Origin: Hyphomonadaceae bacterium UBA5336
GTDB taxonomy: Bacteria; Pseudomonadota; Alphaproteobacteria; Caulobacterales; Hyphomonadaceae
DNA: 64,000 nt
Direction: 5' to 3'
NCBI GenBank assembly: GCA_002408125.1
Contig: DHQO01000002.1
Location: 1-64,000, forward strand
Both the position numbers and the translations under genes were made by a program. Shown here piece after piece: positions 25,244-34,215 of the stretch; the stretch's first letter is position 1; every line of letters begins with the position of its first letter. Under the pieces are notes generated by a model. The model worked only from the letters and a program-made list of their open reading frames with translations, ran no database searches and was not told where the DNA came from.

Positions 25244-25531
25244 ATGAACAGTCAGAACTTCAGCTTCATTGCCGGCACAGAACCGCTCTTGTATCGGCTC
25301 GCAGTGTTGTCAGAACAGATGTTCTCGACCGACCCAAACACATCGCTCCTGAAATCCCGCCAGTTCGGGGAGGCGATCGCCCAGCAAGTCGCAGCCCGTT
25401 CGCAGCATGCCGGCATGCCTGGTGAGCGACAGATCGATCTTCTCAACCGTCTCAGAGCAGACGGGTTATTGCCCAGATCCATAGCAGACATGCTTCATTT
25501 CATTCGCAAGAGAGGGAATGAGGTGACGTGA
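25244..25531 (+). pseudogene. 5' fragment of a type I restriction enzyme R subunit (hsdR)
   Basis: The first 95 residues match the N-terminal domain of HsdR/DEAD-box proteins of type I systems (DUF4145-like): MNSQNFSFIAGTEPLLYRLA, DPNTSLLKSRQFGEAIAQ, and LLPRSIADMLHFIRKRGNEVT. A complete HsdR is near 1000 residues; here the frame ends at a stop right after GNEVT, and IS630-like sequence begins within 20 bp. It is therefore a truncated remnant. No hsdM or hsdS is near. It marks the left edge of the foreign segment. Confidence 0.75.
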
Positions 25532-25552
25532 TCTGGTGAAAGTGGTCCGGAT

Positions 25553-25856
25553 TTGATGTTAGTTTTCCAGCGGCTTGAGACGCTTGGCGACATCGTGGTG
25601 ATGGACAATCTGCCCGCCCACAAACCAACCGGTGTACGTGAAGCCATGGAAGCAGCAGGTGCCGAACTCCGCTTCCCGCCGCCCGATAGCCCCGACTTCA
25701 ATCCGATCGGAATGGCGTTCTCCACGCTCAGGGCGCTCCTCAAGGAGCCCTCAGCACGCACGATCGCACGAGCGACAACCTCTGGCGCGTCATCGCCTCC
25801 GAACCATCACCAACCCCTCCTGAACAGCCAAAACCACTAAGCTCAACTTGGCCCAG
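25553..25856 (+). pseudogene. C-terminal remnant of an IS630-type transposase
   Basis: The reading frame encodes VVMDNLPAHKPTGVREAMEA, then LRFPPPDSPDFNPIGMAFST, the second Asp and the Pro-rich block with catalytic-Glu region of IS630 DDE transposases (the usual Glu of NPIE is Gly here). Only the last third of the gene is present. After LLKEPSARTI the frame shifts: the expected DNLWRVIA continues in another frame. So it is truncated, frameshifted and lacks the catalytic Glu. The HsdR fragment abuts it on the left. Confidence 0.8.
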
Positions 25857-25936
25857 TTTTAAGGGGGAAGGACAATGCGACCGAACACATCGCAGCCAAT
25901 TAGCCATATGGCGCTATTGTGTGATCTGAAACTTAC

Positions 25937-27667
25937 TCACAATGCACGCTGACGATCGTCCAAATTCACAATTCCTTGCTCCTGAGACTGAGCCCCTCGA
26001 AGCTTGTCGAGCAAATTGCCCCAATTTGGTGGCGCCACATTCGACCGCCAACCGACATGAAAATCGGGTCTGGATATTATCAGATTGTGACAAAACCACG
26101 GAGCATTGTCTGGATACGGGATGTCCAGCACCTTGAGCGGGATGCCCTGTTCACGTGCCACCCGCTCCGCATCTCCGATATCTACACCAGGATCAAATCG
26201 AACAAGGGTAAAATCGCGTCCCAGTACATCATAAAGAGATGTCCCATCCTTTAGCCAGAAGTGCGGGAACCGGCAGCCTGGAACCGTAGATGGAGTTGCT
26301 GTACCCATAGTATAGGGCGGTGCTTTCATATTGTCGTATGCAATAACTGGTGATTTATCATAATAATAACCGAAGTTAAGTCCTTCGCAGGTCAACTGAC
26401 CGATATTCATTTCGTAAAGCTCTACACCAAAATCTTTGCGCGCCTGCTGCCCAGATTCCCCCTCAGACAATAGTAACTCTGGTACATTCTTCTTCTGGTT
26501 CTGCTCGAATACCCTGACCGCCACCTCCATAGCATGACGAGAAACCTGCTCGGTAATCGGCTGGCGCTCATCCTGATAGGTTTCCAACAGAGCCTCAGGT
26601 GCCCACCCATTTACAACCGCTGCCAACTTCCACGAAAGGTTCACCCCATCGGCAATCCCGGCATTCATGCCGTACCCACCATAGGGAACCCACAAATGCG
26701 CCGCGTCGCCCGCCAGAAAGACATTCCCGACCCGGAACCGCGACGCCAGAAGCCGCCTGGCGGTCCAGTCGACGTGCTTAATTATCCGATACTCAAAATC
26801 TTCTCCTACGCCTAGCAGCGCCCGGATCGAATCATCGACACCCACATCATCGAAGTCCGCCCCTTCCGGAACCATAGAATGAACGAGCCAAAGCCGTTCA
26901 CCGTCAATTGCCAATACGCCGCCAAATACTTCGTGATTGATAACGAGTTCCATCCAAGGCGGCCGATGCTTGATCCGCTCACGGAGATCATCAGCCTCAA
27001 TCAAGATCGACCGCTGCTTATAGAGAACTGCATCACCTTCCAACGGTATGTCGAGTTTCTTTCGAACCATGGATTTGCCGCCATCCGCGCCGACCAGAAA
27101 GCGAGAACACAATACCCGTCGTTCACCAGATTTTGTATCTTCAATATCCAGTGCGACGTGAGTGCCATGGTCAGTAAAGTTCAACACTTCTGAATTGTGC
27201 TGCAATGAAATGTAATGCGATTCTACGATTGCTTCTTTCAACACCGGTTCGATATACATCTGACTTGCGCGATGCACGGGCTCCGGCGTAAGCCAATCCG
27301 TATCCGGAAAACCAGGCGCTGACCGCCCTGATGCATCGAAGCGTTCCGCACGACTAGGAAGAACGATGCGCGTCAATTCATGTCCAGACACAAAGCCGGT
27401 TGAGAACCTCACGTCCGTCGGGTAATCGTCGGGCAAACCGCATTGACGCACCCGATCGGCAATTCCAAAACGCCTAAATGTTTCCATCGTACGCGCTGCC
27501 ACTGTGTTACAGCGCGCATCTGCGGGAACTTCCGCGGAACGTATCTCCAGTATCACACTTTTCACACCGCGCGACGCCAAATCGAGCGCTACAGACATGC
27601 CAACAGGCCCCGCACCAATAATCGCTACTGGCGTGTCGAGAGCGACTTTGTTCCTGGAATCTGGCAT
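25937..27667 (-). CDS. FAD-dependent aromatic-ring monooxygenase
   Basis: A 576-residue flavoprotein of the PheA/TfdB/MhpA class that hydroxylates phenolic or related rings using NAD(P)H and oxygen. Motifs: the Rossmann GxGxxG IIGAGPVGMSVALDLASRG, the DG motif LVGADGGKSMVRKKL, and the GD motif FLAGDAAHLWVPYGGYGMN. A C-terminal thioredoxin-like domain follows, as in PheA-type enzymes. The ATG at 27667 has AAGGGAGA upstream and removes an 11-residue extension. It is divergent from a LysR gene, the usual layout for a regulated catabolic gene. Base composition is lower in G+C than the core genes. The substrate is unknown. Confidence 0.88.
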   Translation of the reverse strand: MPDSRNKVALDTPVAIIGAGPVGMSVALDLASRGVKSVILEIRSAEVPADARCNTVAARTMETFRRFGIADRVRQCGLPDDYPTDVRFSTGFVSGHELTRIVLPSRAERFDASGRSAPGFPDTDWLTPEPVHRASQMYIEPVLKEAIVESHYISLQHNSEVLNFTDHGTHVALDIEDTKSGERRVLCSRFLVGADGGKSMVRKKLDIPLEGDAVLYKQRSILIEADDLRERIKHRPPWMELVINHEVFGGVLAIDGERLWLVHSMVPEGADFDDVGVDDSIRALLGVGEDFEYRIIKHVDWTARRLLASRFRVGNVFLAGDAAHLWVPYGGYGMNAGIADGVNLSWKLAAVVNGWAPEALLETYQDERQPITEQVSRHAMEVAVRVFEQNQKKNVPELLLSEGESGQQARKDFGVELYEMNIGQLTCEGLNFGYYYDKSPVIAYDNMKAPPYTMGTATPSTVPGCRFPHFWLKDGTSLYDVLGRDFTLVRFDPGVDIGDAERVAREQGIPLKVLDIPYPDNAPWFCHNLIISRPDFHVGWRSNVAPPNWGNLLDKLRGAQSQEQGIVNLDDRQRAL

Positions 27668-28098
27668 AGTTGTCTCCCTTTTCGCTAAAGTAGCGCGCAA
27701 GGGAGCCTGCTAAAAATCCATTGTGCAGATTGCTCATATCGGCTCAACCAATGGAACGGTATGCTGAGCCGCGAATTTGCGGGAAAAGATCTTAGCTGGG
27801 CATCGAACGCAGAGCGCAAAGTAACGACTATTTGCCCCCTGCCACAAAAATCACGAAAAGGCGCCAGATCGAATCTCACATCTCGGATCCGGTCAGCAAA
27901 ATGAATTTAATGTTCTGTGTGCTTTGTTTGCGTATGATTTTTTGGTTAACCTAAGCTTGGTCCTTACTCACCTCACAGTTAGAAAGCCCAGGTACATAGC
28001 GGATACCGCATCACACCCAGACGAGAAACAAACATGCGATTACTGAGCGAGCCAGAAGCAAAAATAGAAAAAGAGCCCTCACTTGGAATAAATCAAAA
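27668..28098. promoter_or_regulatory. Divergent promoter region, monooxygenase/LysR
   Basis: 430 bp of A+T-rich sequence between divergently transcribed genes. LysR proteins usually bind such regions at T-N11-A dyads; several weak candidates exist and none stands out. No small gene is convincing here. Confidence 0.4.
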
Positions 28099-29034
28099 AT
28101 GAAGCCACTCCGCTCCATCAATCTAAATCTTCTACCTATCCTTCGGGAGCTTTTGATCAATGAGAGTGTGTCTCACGCCGCCGAGATTCTGAACATGAGT
28201 CAATCGGCCACCAGCGAAGCTCTCGGCCGCTTACGTCATATGTTTGACGACCCGCTACTGGTTCAACATGGGCGCCAGATGCAGCGCACACCCTTCGCGA
28301 GCCAGCTGCTGCCAGCTATTGAGGAAGCTGTTCAGTCCCTGCACACGCTTTTCCGGGATCCGTACTTTGATCCTGCAAAATCGGAACGCTCATTCAGGAT
28401 TGGAACTGCCGACTGTTTGCTCTTTCTTTTTGGCGCGCCTTTACTTGAAGGCATTGGCAGGGAGGCTCCAGGCTTGGAAATGGAGTTCTGCAATGTCAGT
28501 ACGCACATGATTAATCCGCTTGAGAAGGGCGTGATGGATTTTATTGTGGCACCCGAAGGGTTTTTGCCCGCAGAGGATCCGGGCTTCCTGAAATCCGAAC
28601 TACTTTTCGAAATTGATTTCGTTGGAATCGCCTGCCAGAATAATAAACTGGCAGATGATAACATGGACATTGAAGAGTATCGAAAACTTTCTCACGTAGT
28701 TTATCACCTGGAGGAGAAATCTTGGACCTCCCTTGAGGCGCAGGTACTATCTTCTATTGGGGTTGAACAGTACAATTTAGCATTTGTTCAACAATTTATG
28801 CTAATGCCGTTCCTACTGAAGAACACGAATGCTGTGGCAATTGTGCAGAGATACATAGCAGAAATATTCAAAGACTTGGCGTCGATAAAGACGTTTACTC
28901 CCCCAGTGCCGATGTCAAACACCAACATATTCTTGTACTGGAGTTCAATTTCCGAACGAGATCCGGCGCACTCGTGGATGCGGAATGCCATTATTCAAGC
29001 AGCGCGCGGCGCGTATCGAGTTACATCGAATTAA
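28099..29034 (+). CDS. LysR family transcriptional regulator
   Basis: A 311-residue LTTR, NodD-like. The helix-turn-helix is INLNLLPILRELLINESVSH followed by AAEILNMSQSATSEALGRLR. The periplasmic-binding-protein-like effector domain begins near residue 90 (SFRIGTADCL). It lies divergently from the monooxygenase gene and convergently with a TonB receptor gene, and most likely activates one or both in response to the substrate. Its base use is A+T-rich compared with the rest of the window. Confidence 0.92.
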   Translation: MKPLRSINLNLLPILRELLINESVSHAAEILNMSQSATSEALGRLRHMFDDPLLVQHGRQMQRTPFASQLLPAIEEAVQSLHTLFRDPYFDPAKSERSFRIGTADCLLFLFGAPLLEGIGREAPGLEMEFCNVSTHMINPLEKGVMDFIVAPEGFLPAEDPGFLKSELLFEIDFVGIACQNNKLADDNMDIEEYRKLSHVVYHLEEKSWTSLEAQVLSSIGVEQYNLAFVQQFMLMPFLLKNTNAVAIVQRYIAEIFKDLASIKTFTPPVPMSNTNIFLYWSSISERDPAHSWMRNAIIQAARGAYRVTSN

Positions 29035-29339
29035 ACTGATCGCCTGTTCTCAGTTCTAAAAACAGAACTATTGCCAACCAAACCTTTCAGCCCCTTGTGC
29101 CTCTCCGGGAAATCGATCGCATTTGGAACGGAAGTTTCCGCAGTTTCTCGCATTGGCAAGTAAGATCGACTGAGGAGGTTTATCAGTACTCCCCGGGAAC
29201 CCGCCTCCGATCACGTTGCGCGCGCCCATTACATTATTCACAACAAGCCAGCAAACACTTCTCAGCATCGCGCATAGGGGCCCGGTTCGCTCCAGAAAGG
29301 CCATATTTGCTTCCACCCCAATCTCACTTCGCTCCGAGT
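29035..29339. other. Convergent intergenic region without genes
   Basis: 305 bp between the convergent LysR and TonB receptor genes. A small hairpin, AGTTCT-AAAAAC-AGAACT (about 29054-29071), could help terminate the LysR transcript although it lacks a T tract. Nothing else recognised. Confidence 0.4.
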
Positions 29340-31535
29340 CTAAAACTTGCGTTCAATCCGCACACCGACTTCACGAGGCCGTTCGTAGATCACGATGTCC
29401 CCGACAGGTGTCGCAGACGCCTGAGCATATATCGTTTCATTCGTGATGTTTGTTCCGAACAGAACCAGCCTCCAGTCCTCGTCAGCAGACTCCCACGATA
29501 CCTGCGCATTCAGGCGCGTGTATGCGGGCTGCGCAAGGCGGCCATTGAAATCGTGGTATACTTTCGCGCTGCCGAACAAGGATGTATTGAAGGCAAGCTC
29601 GCCTTGTGACAACGGCTTGGTCCAGGTCGCATTCAACGAATATGTATAGCGTGGGGCCCTGATCATATCGTTGCCCGACGCATCGACCGCACTCACTGAA
29701 TTGCCTACCGGCAATCCACCGGCCCCGATCACGGGGATATAGTCCTGAGCATTGGGGAAAGACGCATATTCGGCGTCCAGAACTTCTCCGTTGGCAGAGA
29801 TTGAGAAGTTCTCGTCAAGGGCAGCCTGGACTTCCAGATCGATCCCGCGGATCTCCGCCTTTGCTGCGTTCAACAAGAGAAAAGTTGATGTGCCCACGGC
29901 ATCGGATGCGCGTGCTGTAACCTGAAGGTCGTCATAGTCATAATTGAAGACCGACACATTTGTTCTCAGCCAGGGCAACGGATCTGACTTCAGGCCGAGT
30001 TCGACGGAGTCGAGCGTCTCGGGCCGAACCGGATCGGCTGCGAACCCGTATGAGTTATAGACGCCGCTCTTGAAGCCGGTGCTGTATGTAAGATAGGCAT
30101 TCGTATTGGGCGTGAAGAAATACTGCGCGGTAGCGCGGTACGTCATCTTGTCATAAGTTCTTGACGTAGGGCTGACAACTGTCGTGCCATTGAACTCTTG
30201 GGTAAACCCGCGATCCTCGGTTGTGTATCGCAGGCCGCCGACAAGATTGAGCTTGTCCGTTGCATGCCAGGTAACTTCTCCGAAAGCCGCCAGGGACTCG
30301 ACCGTCGCATCGCCGACCAATCTGTTAAATCCTACGGTCGTATAGGTCGGGGCGACGCCGGAGAACACATTGGCAATGCCGAGGCTATTCATATCGAAAT
30401 AGTATCCGCCGACAATCCATTCGATATTCGACTCATTCTGCGACAGCAGGCGGATCTCATGGCTCCACGCTTCCGTAAATGTCCGCGGGATATTCTGCGA
30501 GATTAAAACCGGAGAGGCATCCGCATCCGTATTCATCTTGACCTTGTCGTCCAGATAACCACTGCTTGTTTCAAGACGCACAGACCCAAGATCCAGGCTG
30601 TTCCTCAGCGTTGCCGTATACTGCTGAACCCCGACCTTCGAAGGAATGCCAATCGCGACATCGAATGGCTCGGTGGGCACAATGTTTCCAGGCACAAGAT
30701 TGCCCGCCGTGTTCCCTCCCAAGGGTGCAATCACATTGCCGTCCCCGCTCTGCCGGTCGGCATAGCCCAGAGTCAATATGGAGCTGAAACTTTCACTTGG
30801 CTGGAACAGGAGCTTGGTACGGATATTGTAGGAATCGGTACCGCCAACCTTCTGCCCCGAAGCAAGATTGTTGATGTACGGATCTGTGGACGAATAGAGA
30901 AGATTGATGTCAGCGGCTACTTTGTCAGTGATCGGACCTGTGAAATAGCCCTTCACTTCAGCCGCATTCTCCCCCTCCAGCCAGCTATACTGGCCACTTA
31001 CCTGGCCGGCAGCAGAAAAGCTCGGATCCGGTGTGATGACATTGACCAGTCCGCCCGTGGCGTTCCGGCCGAATAGCGTACCCTGCGGCCCCCGCAGAAC
31101 TTCAACCCTTTCCACTTCGCCAAAGTCGACGATATTGCCCTGCGCACTCGGCTGGTAGATGCCGTCCACATAGATCGCGATATTGGGTTCATCCGAAGGC
31201 GAAATCCCGGACCAGCCCACCCCGCGGAGTGTCGGTTGAACAACCGCGAAAGTCCGGCCTCCATTGTATCCCGGCACAACAAAGGTCAGTTCTCGGACGT
31301 CTGTGACACCACTTCCAGCCAGCGATTCATCCGTAATGGCACTCACTGTCACGGGCACATCCTGCAACGCAACCTCGCGGCGCGTTGCCGTCACGACCAC
31401 CTGGTCAAGCGTTCTTTCCGACTGTGTATCCCCCGCGGGTTGCTCCCCAGCTTCTTCCGACTGCGCAAATGCCAGCGGGGACACGCTGCACATCAGGAAT
31501 GTGAGCCCAATGGCCTTGTGATTGATAAACTTCAT
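29340..31535 (-). CDS. TonB-dependent receptor, probable organic substrate importer
   Basis: A 731-residue outer-membrane receptor with a signal peptide ending AFAQ, a TonB box region LDQVVVTATRREVALQDVPV typical of the sphingomonad/caulobacterial receptor class, and a plug domain with VERVEVLRGPQGTLFGRNAT and GGLVNVIT. The barrel ends in Phe (RIERKF). GGGAGGAAG sits just upstream of the ATG at 31535. In this class the ligands are often organic molecules; together with the monooxygenase and LysR genes it suggests uptake and oxidation of one compound. There is no operator I can name. Confidence 0.93.
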   Translation of the reverse strand: MKFINHKAIGLTFLMCSVSPLAFAQSEEAGEQPAGDTQSERTLDQVVVTATRREVALQDVPVTVSAITDESLAGSGVTDVRELTFVVPGYNGGRTFAVVQPTLRGVGWSGISPSDEPNIAIYVDGIYQPSAQGNIVDFGEVERVEVLRGPQGTLFGRNATGGLVNVITPDPSFSAAGQVSGQYSWLEGENAAEVKGYFTGPITDKVAADINLLYSSTDPYINNLASGQKVGGTDSYNIRTKLLFQPSESFSSILTLGYADRQSGDGNVIAPLGGNTAGNLVPGNIVPTEPFDVAIGIPSKVGVQQYTATLRNSLDLGSVRLETSSGYLDDKVKMNTDADASPVLISQNIPRTFTEAWSHEIRLLSQNESNIEWIVGGYYFDMNSLGIANVFSGVAPTYTTVGFNRLVGDATVESLAAFGEVTWHATDKLNLVGGLRYTTEDRGFTQEFNGTTVVSPTSRTYDKMTYRATAQYFFTPNTNAYLTYSTGFKSGVYNSYGFAADPVRPETLDSVELGLKSDPLPWLRTNVSVFNYDYDDLQVTARASDAVGTSTFLLLNAAKAEIRGIDLEVQAALDENFSISANGEVLDAEYASFPNAQDYIPVIGAGGLPVGNSVSAVDASGNDMIRAPRYTYSLNATWTKPLSQGELAFNTSLFGSAKVYHDFNGRLAQPAYTRLNAQVSWESADEDWRLVLFGTNITNETIYAQASATPVGDIVIYERPREVGVRIERKF

Positions 31536-31881
31536 TTTCTTCCTCCCGACCAATGCTGATCCAATCCCAGCAATTTTGTTTTGTTTTCAGGGCCGCTTTC
31601 AAAGGTTCGGCCTGATCATGCCGCAACCAATTGACTTCAAAGCCTCCTTATTCATCACCCCGATGCCCTGCGACCGGAAAAGCCATGACCCAAGAACTTG
31701 GGGGAAAAACGAAGACCGCCGGTCAACTTCAGGCCGATTTATCTTTTGGTTGCCCTCTCTTCTCGATTTCCTACTCGAGCCCGAAACGCCTCTGGACAGT
31801 CGAAGCTTTTGGTGGAGTGCGTATCAATTCACCAGTACGAATTGAAATCGCCTTTTTAAATGTCTCGTATCGGTGTGCTCT
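31536..31881. other. Intergenic region upstream of the TonB receptor
   Basis: Presumed promoter region of the receptor gene (right-hand start at 31535) followed by A+T-mixed sequence with broken reading frames. No motif, RNA or intact gene recognised. Confidence 0.35.
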
Positions 31882-32043
31882 GAGCCCAAGGCCTGGGGCG
31901 AAAGCCTCGACCCGTTCCGCATGGACAAGCTGCTCGCCCTGGATGAGCGGCTGACGCGGCAGAGCGAAAAAGTGATGGGGATGCTGATTCGGCTTCAGAA
32001 GATGCGACTGGCTGCGCCCTTGAGGCAGATTTCCAGTAAATAG
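31882..32043 (+). pseudogene. 3' remnant of an unidentified gene
   Basis: One frame reads about 53 residues with ordinary core-genome composition: AWGESLDPFRMDKLLALDER, then LTRQSEKVMGMLIRLQKM, to a stop at 32041-32043. It has no start codon context before the middle, and the sequence before 31880 is A+T-rich and out of character, so the 5' part seems lost at a junction. The family is unknown to me. It may mark the right edge of the foreign segment. Confidence 0.35.
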
Positions 32044-32188
32044 TTCTGATTGAGCGAAGCGGCTATGCAGACCACAATGTGGGGACAGGTGTGGGAACGG
32101 TGTTTGGACTGGTCAGGCACATTCCTTGCAAAACAAGGACATATGAGAAGGAAATGGTGGAGCTGAACGAGGAGAGTTCGAACCAGAA

Positions 32189-32239
32189 CAGCCCTGAGCG
32201 CGATCCATGTGAGGGCGTAAGCCCGATACGGGATCAAAC
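32189..32239 (-). repeat. Module downstream of tRNA-Tyr, shared with tRNA-Gly locus
   Basis: Second copy of the 51-bp module (see 22152-22202), again 5 bp beyond the CCA end of a minus-strand tRNA. The final 20 bases AGCCCGATACGGGATCAAAC are identical to the first copy. The two copies are in direct orientation, 10.0 kb apart. Confidence 0.75.
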
Positions 32240-32244
32240 GAAGA

Positions 32245-32329
32245 TGGTGGAGGGGACAGGATTCGAACCTGTGTACGCAATGCGGGCAGATTTACAGTCT
32301 GCTGCCTTTAACCACTCGGCCACCCCTCC
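32245..32329 (-). tRNA. tRNA-Tyr(GTA)
   Basis: The minus strand folds as a class II tRNA: acceptor GGAGGGG/CCCCTCC, D-loop GAGTGGTTAAAGG, anticodon loop ACTGTAAA with anticodon GTA, a variable arm CCCGCATTGCGTAC, and T-arm ACAGGTTCGAATCCTGT. CCA is encoded (32245-32247); total 85 nt. The gene is divergent from rlmB. Confidence 0.97.
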
Positions 32330-32431
32330 ACGGGATGCATCAGCTTGTCAGCAATTGCCTTGCTGCCGGCTAACGCTTATGGCGACCCCTTTGAGGGCCG
32401 CCCTGAGCGGCTGGAAGGGCGTCTTATAGGC

Positions 32432-33196
32432 ATGTCGAAACACCCACGCAACCGCCAGAAGCCGCTGAGGCGAAAACAAAATGCACCCGATGAGGGTGGC
32501 CCGCTCTGGCTCTGGGGGATTCATGCGGTGGACGCGGCGCTCGCCAATCCCGCGCGCACTCGCCTGCGCCTTGTGGCGAGCGAAAATGCCGCGCGCCGAA
32601 TGTCGCTTTCCAATGCCGAAATCATGGATCCGGGCGAGATCGGCGACCTTCTCCCGCGCGGCGCCGTGCACCAGGGCGTGGCCCTGCAGACCGAACTGCT
32701 CACGCCGGTTGAGCTTGAGGACATGGTGGCCGCGCGCCCGCGCTGTGTCGGCGTGCTCGACCAGTTGGAAGACCCCCACAATCTCGGCGCCATCTTCCGC
32801 TCGGCCGCCGCCTTCGGTGTGGAGGCGGTCATCCTGCAGACGCGCCACAGTCCGCCGCTCACCGGTGTGGTGGCGAAATCGGCCGCCGGCGCGGTGGAGC
32901 GCGTCAGCGAAGTGCGGGTGGTCAATATCGCCCGCGCGCTCGATACCCTCGCCGATGCCGGTTATGCGGTGATCGGCCTTGCGGGCGAGACCGAAACCGA
33001 GCTGGAAACCGCGCTCGCCCTGCCCGGCCCCCATGCCATGGTGCTCGGCGCGGAGGGCTCTGGCCTGCGCCCCGGTGTCGCCAAGGCCTGCGGCCAGGTC
33101 GCGCGCATCCCGATGAGCGGGGACATGGAAAGCCTCAATGTCTCCAACGCGGCGGCCATCGCCTTCTATCTCGCCCAACGCAACATGAATATCTGA
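32432..33196 (+). CDS. rlmB: 23S rRNA (guanosine-2'-O)-methyltransferase, SpoU family
   Basis: A TrmH/SpoU-type SPOUT methyltransferase of 254 residues, closest in layout to RlmB, which methylates G2251 of 23S rRNA. An N-terminal substrate-binding domain begins at LWGIHAVDAAL. The knotted catalytic domain contains motif 1 LDQLEDPHNLGAIFRSAAAF (Asn and Arg), motif 2 VLGAEGSGLRPGV and motif 3 IPMSGDMESLNVSNAAAI. The ATG at 32432 is used because the upstream reading overlaps the tRNA promoter region and is not family-like. Confidence 0.9.
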   Translation: MSKHPRNRQKPLRRKQNAPDEGGPLWLWGIHAVDAALANPARTRLRLVASENAARRMSLSNAEIMDPGEIGDLLPRGAVHQGVALQTELLTPVELEDMVAARPRCVGVLDQLEDPHNLGAIFRSAAAFGVEAVILQTRHSPPLTGVVAKSAAGAVERVSEVRVVNIARALDTLADAGYAVIGLAGETETELETALALPGPHAMVLGAEGSGLRPGVAKACGQVARIPMSGDMESLNVSNAAAIAFYLAQRNMNI

Positions 33197-33259
33197 GGCG
33201 TATTTTCGCCGGATTGATCGGCTGGTATAGGCGCAGTCGGACCTGCCGGAGGACAGCCC

Positions 33260-33985
33260 ATGATGCGTCTCATTTCCCTCATCCTGATCCTTGTCGGGAT
33301 CGGCGCGGTTGCACTCGGATTTCTGGCCTGGCAGGCGCCCGAAGCGGTGAAGGTCGCCGAGAGCGCCGAGGTCGAAAGCAGCGCCGCAGCCCCTGCTCCG
33401 CCCAGGACGGAGCGCAGCCTGGAAGAGCCGACCTTCGGCACGGCCAGCGCTCCGACCGAAGCGGCCGAGGTGGAAACCCTGCGCCGCGTGCCCATCGCCC
33501 ACGAGACGCCCACCGAGGCGAGCTTCGGACAGCCCTTTGATGTCACGCTCGCCATCGACGCGACCGGGGCGGAAAGCGCGATTGAGGCCCTGCCCGGCCG
33601 CACCGAAGCTGTCGAGGGCACTGCCCAAGTGGGCCTGGATGTGCGCGCGGCGCTGATCGGCACCGCCTTCGAGATCGAGCCGCTGAGCCCGGCCGACCAG
33701 GCCATTTCCACGCTGACGGCCAATACCTGGCGCTGGAAGGTCACTCCGCTGGCCAATGGCGAGCATGATCTCGTGCTGGAAATCTATGCTCTGCGCGGGG
33801 ATCGCGCCTTGCCCGTGCGCACCTTCCATGACGAGGTGACCGTGAAGGTGTCCGCCCTGCGCCAGGCCATCACCATGGCGCAAACGGCCAACCCACTCTT
33901 TATGGTGCTGGGCGGGGTCGGCTCCGTACTCGGCGGCGCATTCACGGCCTTGCGGTTTTTCTCGAAGGCGTCCGGGCGGGGCTGA
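33260..33985 (+). CDS. Membrane protein of unknown function, 241 aa
   Basis: One N-terminal hydrophobic helix (residues 3-25), an Ala/Glu/Pro-rich linker to about residue 75, a folded periplasmic or cytoplasmic domain with a beta-rich look (FDVTLAIDATG, WRWKVTPLANGEHDLVLEIY), and a C-terminal hydrophobic segment (about 210-232). I do not recognise a family. The central part reads like an immunoglobulin-like domain, which is only an impression. It follows rlmB by 63 bp. Confidence 0.7.
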   Translation: MMRLISLILILVGIGAVALGFLAWQAPEAVKVAESAEVESSAAAPAPPRTERSLEEPTFGTASAPTEAAEVETLRRVPIAHETPTEASFGQPFDVTLAIDATGAESAIEALPGRTEAVEGTAQVGLDVRAALIGTAFEIEPLSPADQAISTLTANTWRWKVTPLANGEHDLVLEIYALRGDRALPVRTFHDEVTVKVSALRQAITMAQTANPLFMVLGGVGSVLGGAFTALRFFSKASGRG

Positions 33986-34015
33986 GGGCTCCACCTTTCC
34001 AGCACCTCACCTTCG

Positions 34016-34114
34016 CGACTCCCCGTGGTTTGACCACGGGGTCCATCACGGAAAGAGCGGCCAGGAACCCCAGTCAGGAGATGGGCACCCGCGGTCGAGC
34101 CGCGGTGAATCGGT
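34016..34114. repeat. Dispersed palindromic repeat, family B, upstream of blaI
   Basis: Left arm CGACTCCCCGTGGTTTGACC, continuing ACGGGGTCCATCACGG; right arm GGGCACCCGCGGTCGAGCCG followed by CGGTGAATC. The two arms are inverted. It ends 40 bp before the blaI -35 box. Confidence 0.7.
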
Positions 34115-34153
34115 TCTCGAACAGGCAATGCTCCGACCTCCGATTCATATCGC

Positions 34154-34182
34154 TTGACCGCAATACACTACATATGTAGCGT
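34154..34182 (+). promoter_or_regulatory. blaI promoter with BlaI/MecI-type operator
   Basis: A perfect 12-bp palindrome CTACATATGTAG (34168-34179), the TACA/TGTA core known from BlaI/MecI operators, lies between a -35-like TTGACC (34154-34159) and the weak -10 region TAGCGT (34177-34182). It is 36 bp before the blaI ATG. Autorepression by the adjacent BlaI protein is the natural reading. Confidence 0.8.
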
Positions 34183-34215
34183 AACCGCGAATCAGATAGC
34201 GAAGGCGCCACGCAT

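Noticed and set aside
31631..31954. 107-residue plus-strand frame before the gene remnant
   Set aside because: Its tail is the remnant read in a wrong frame and the front has no family or ribosome binding site.
22208..32329. Integration of an island into the 3' end of tRNA-Tyr
   Set aside because: I saw no integrase gene and no second copy of the tRNA-Tyr 3' end in the window, so the usual evidence for tRNA-site integration is missing.
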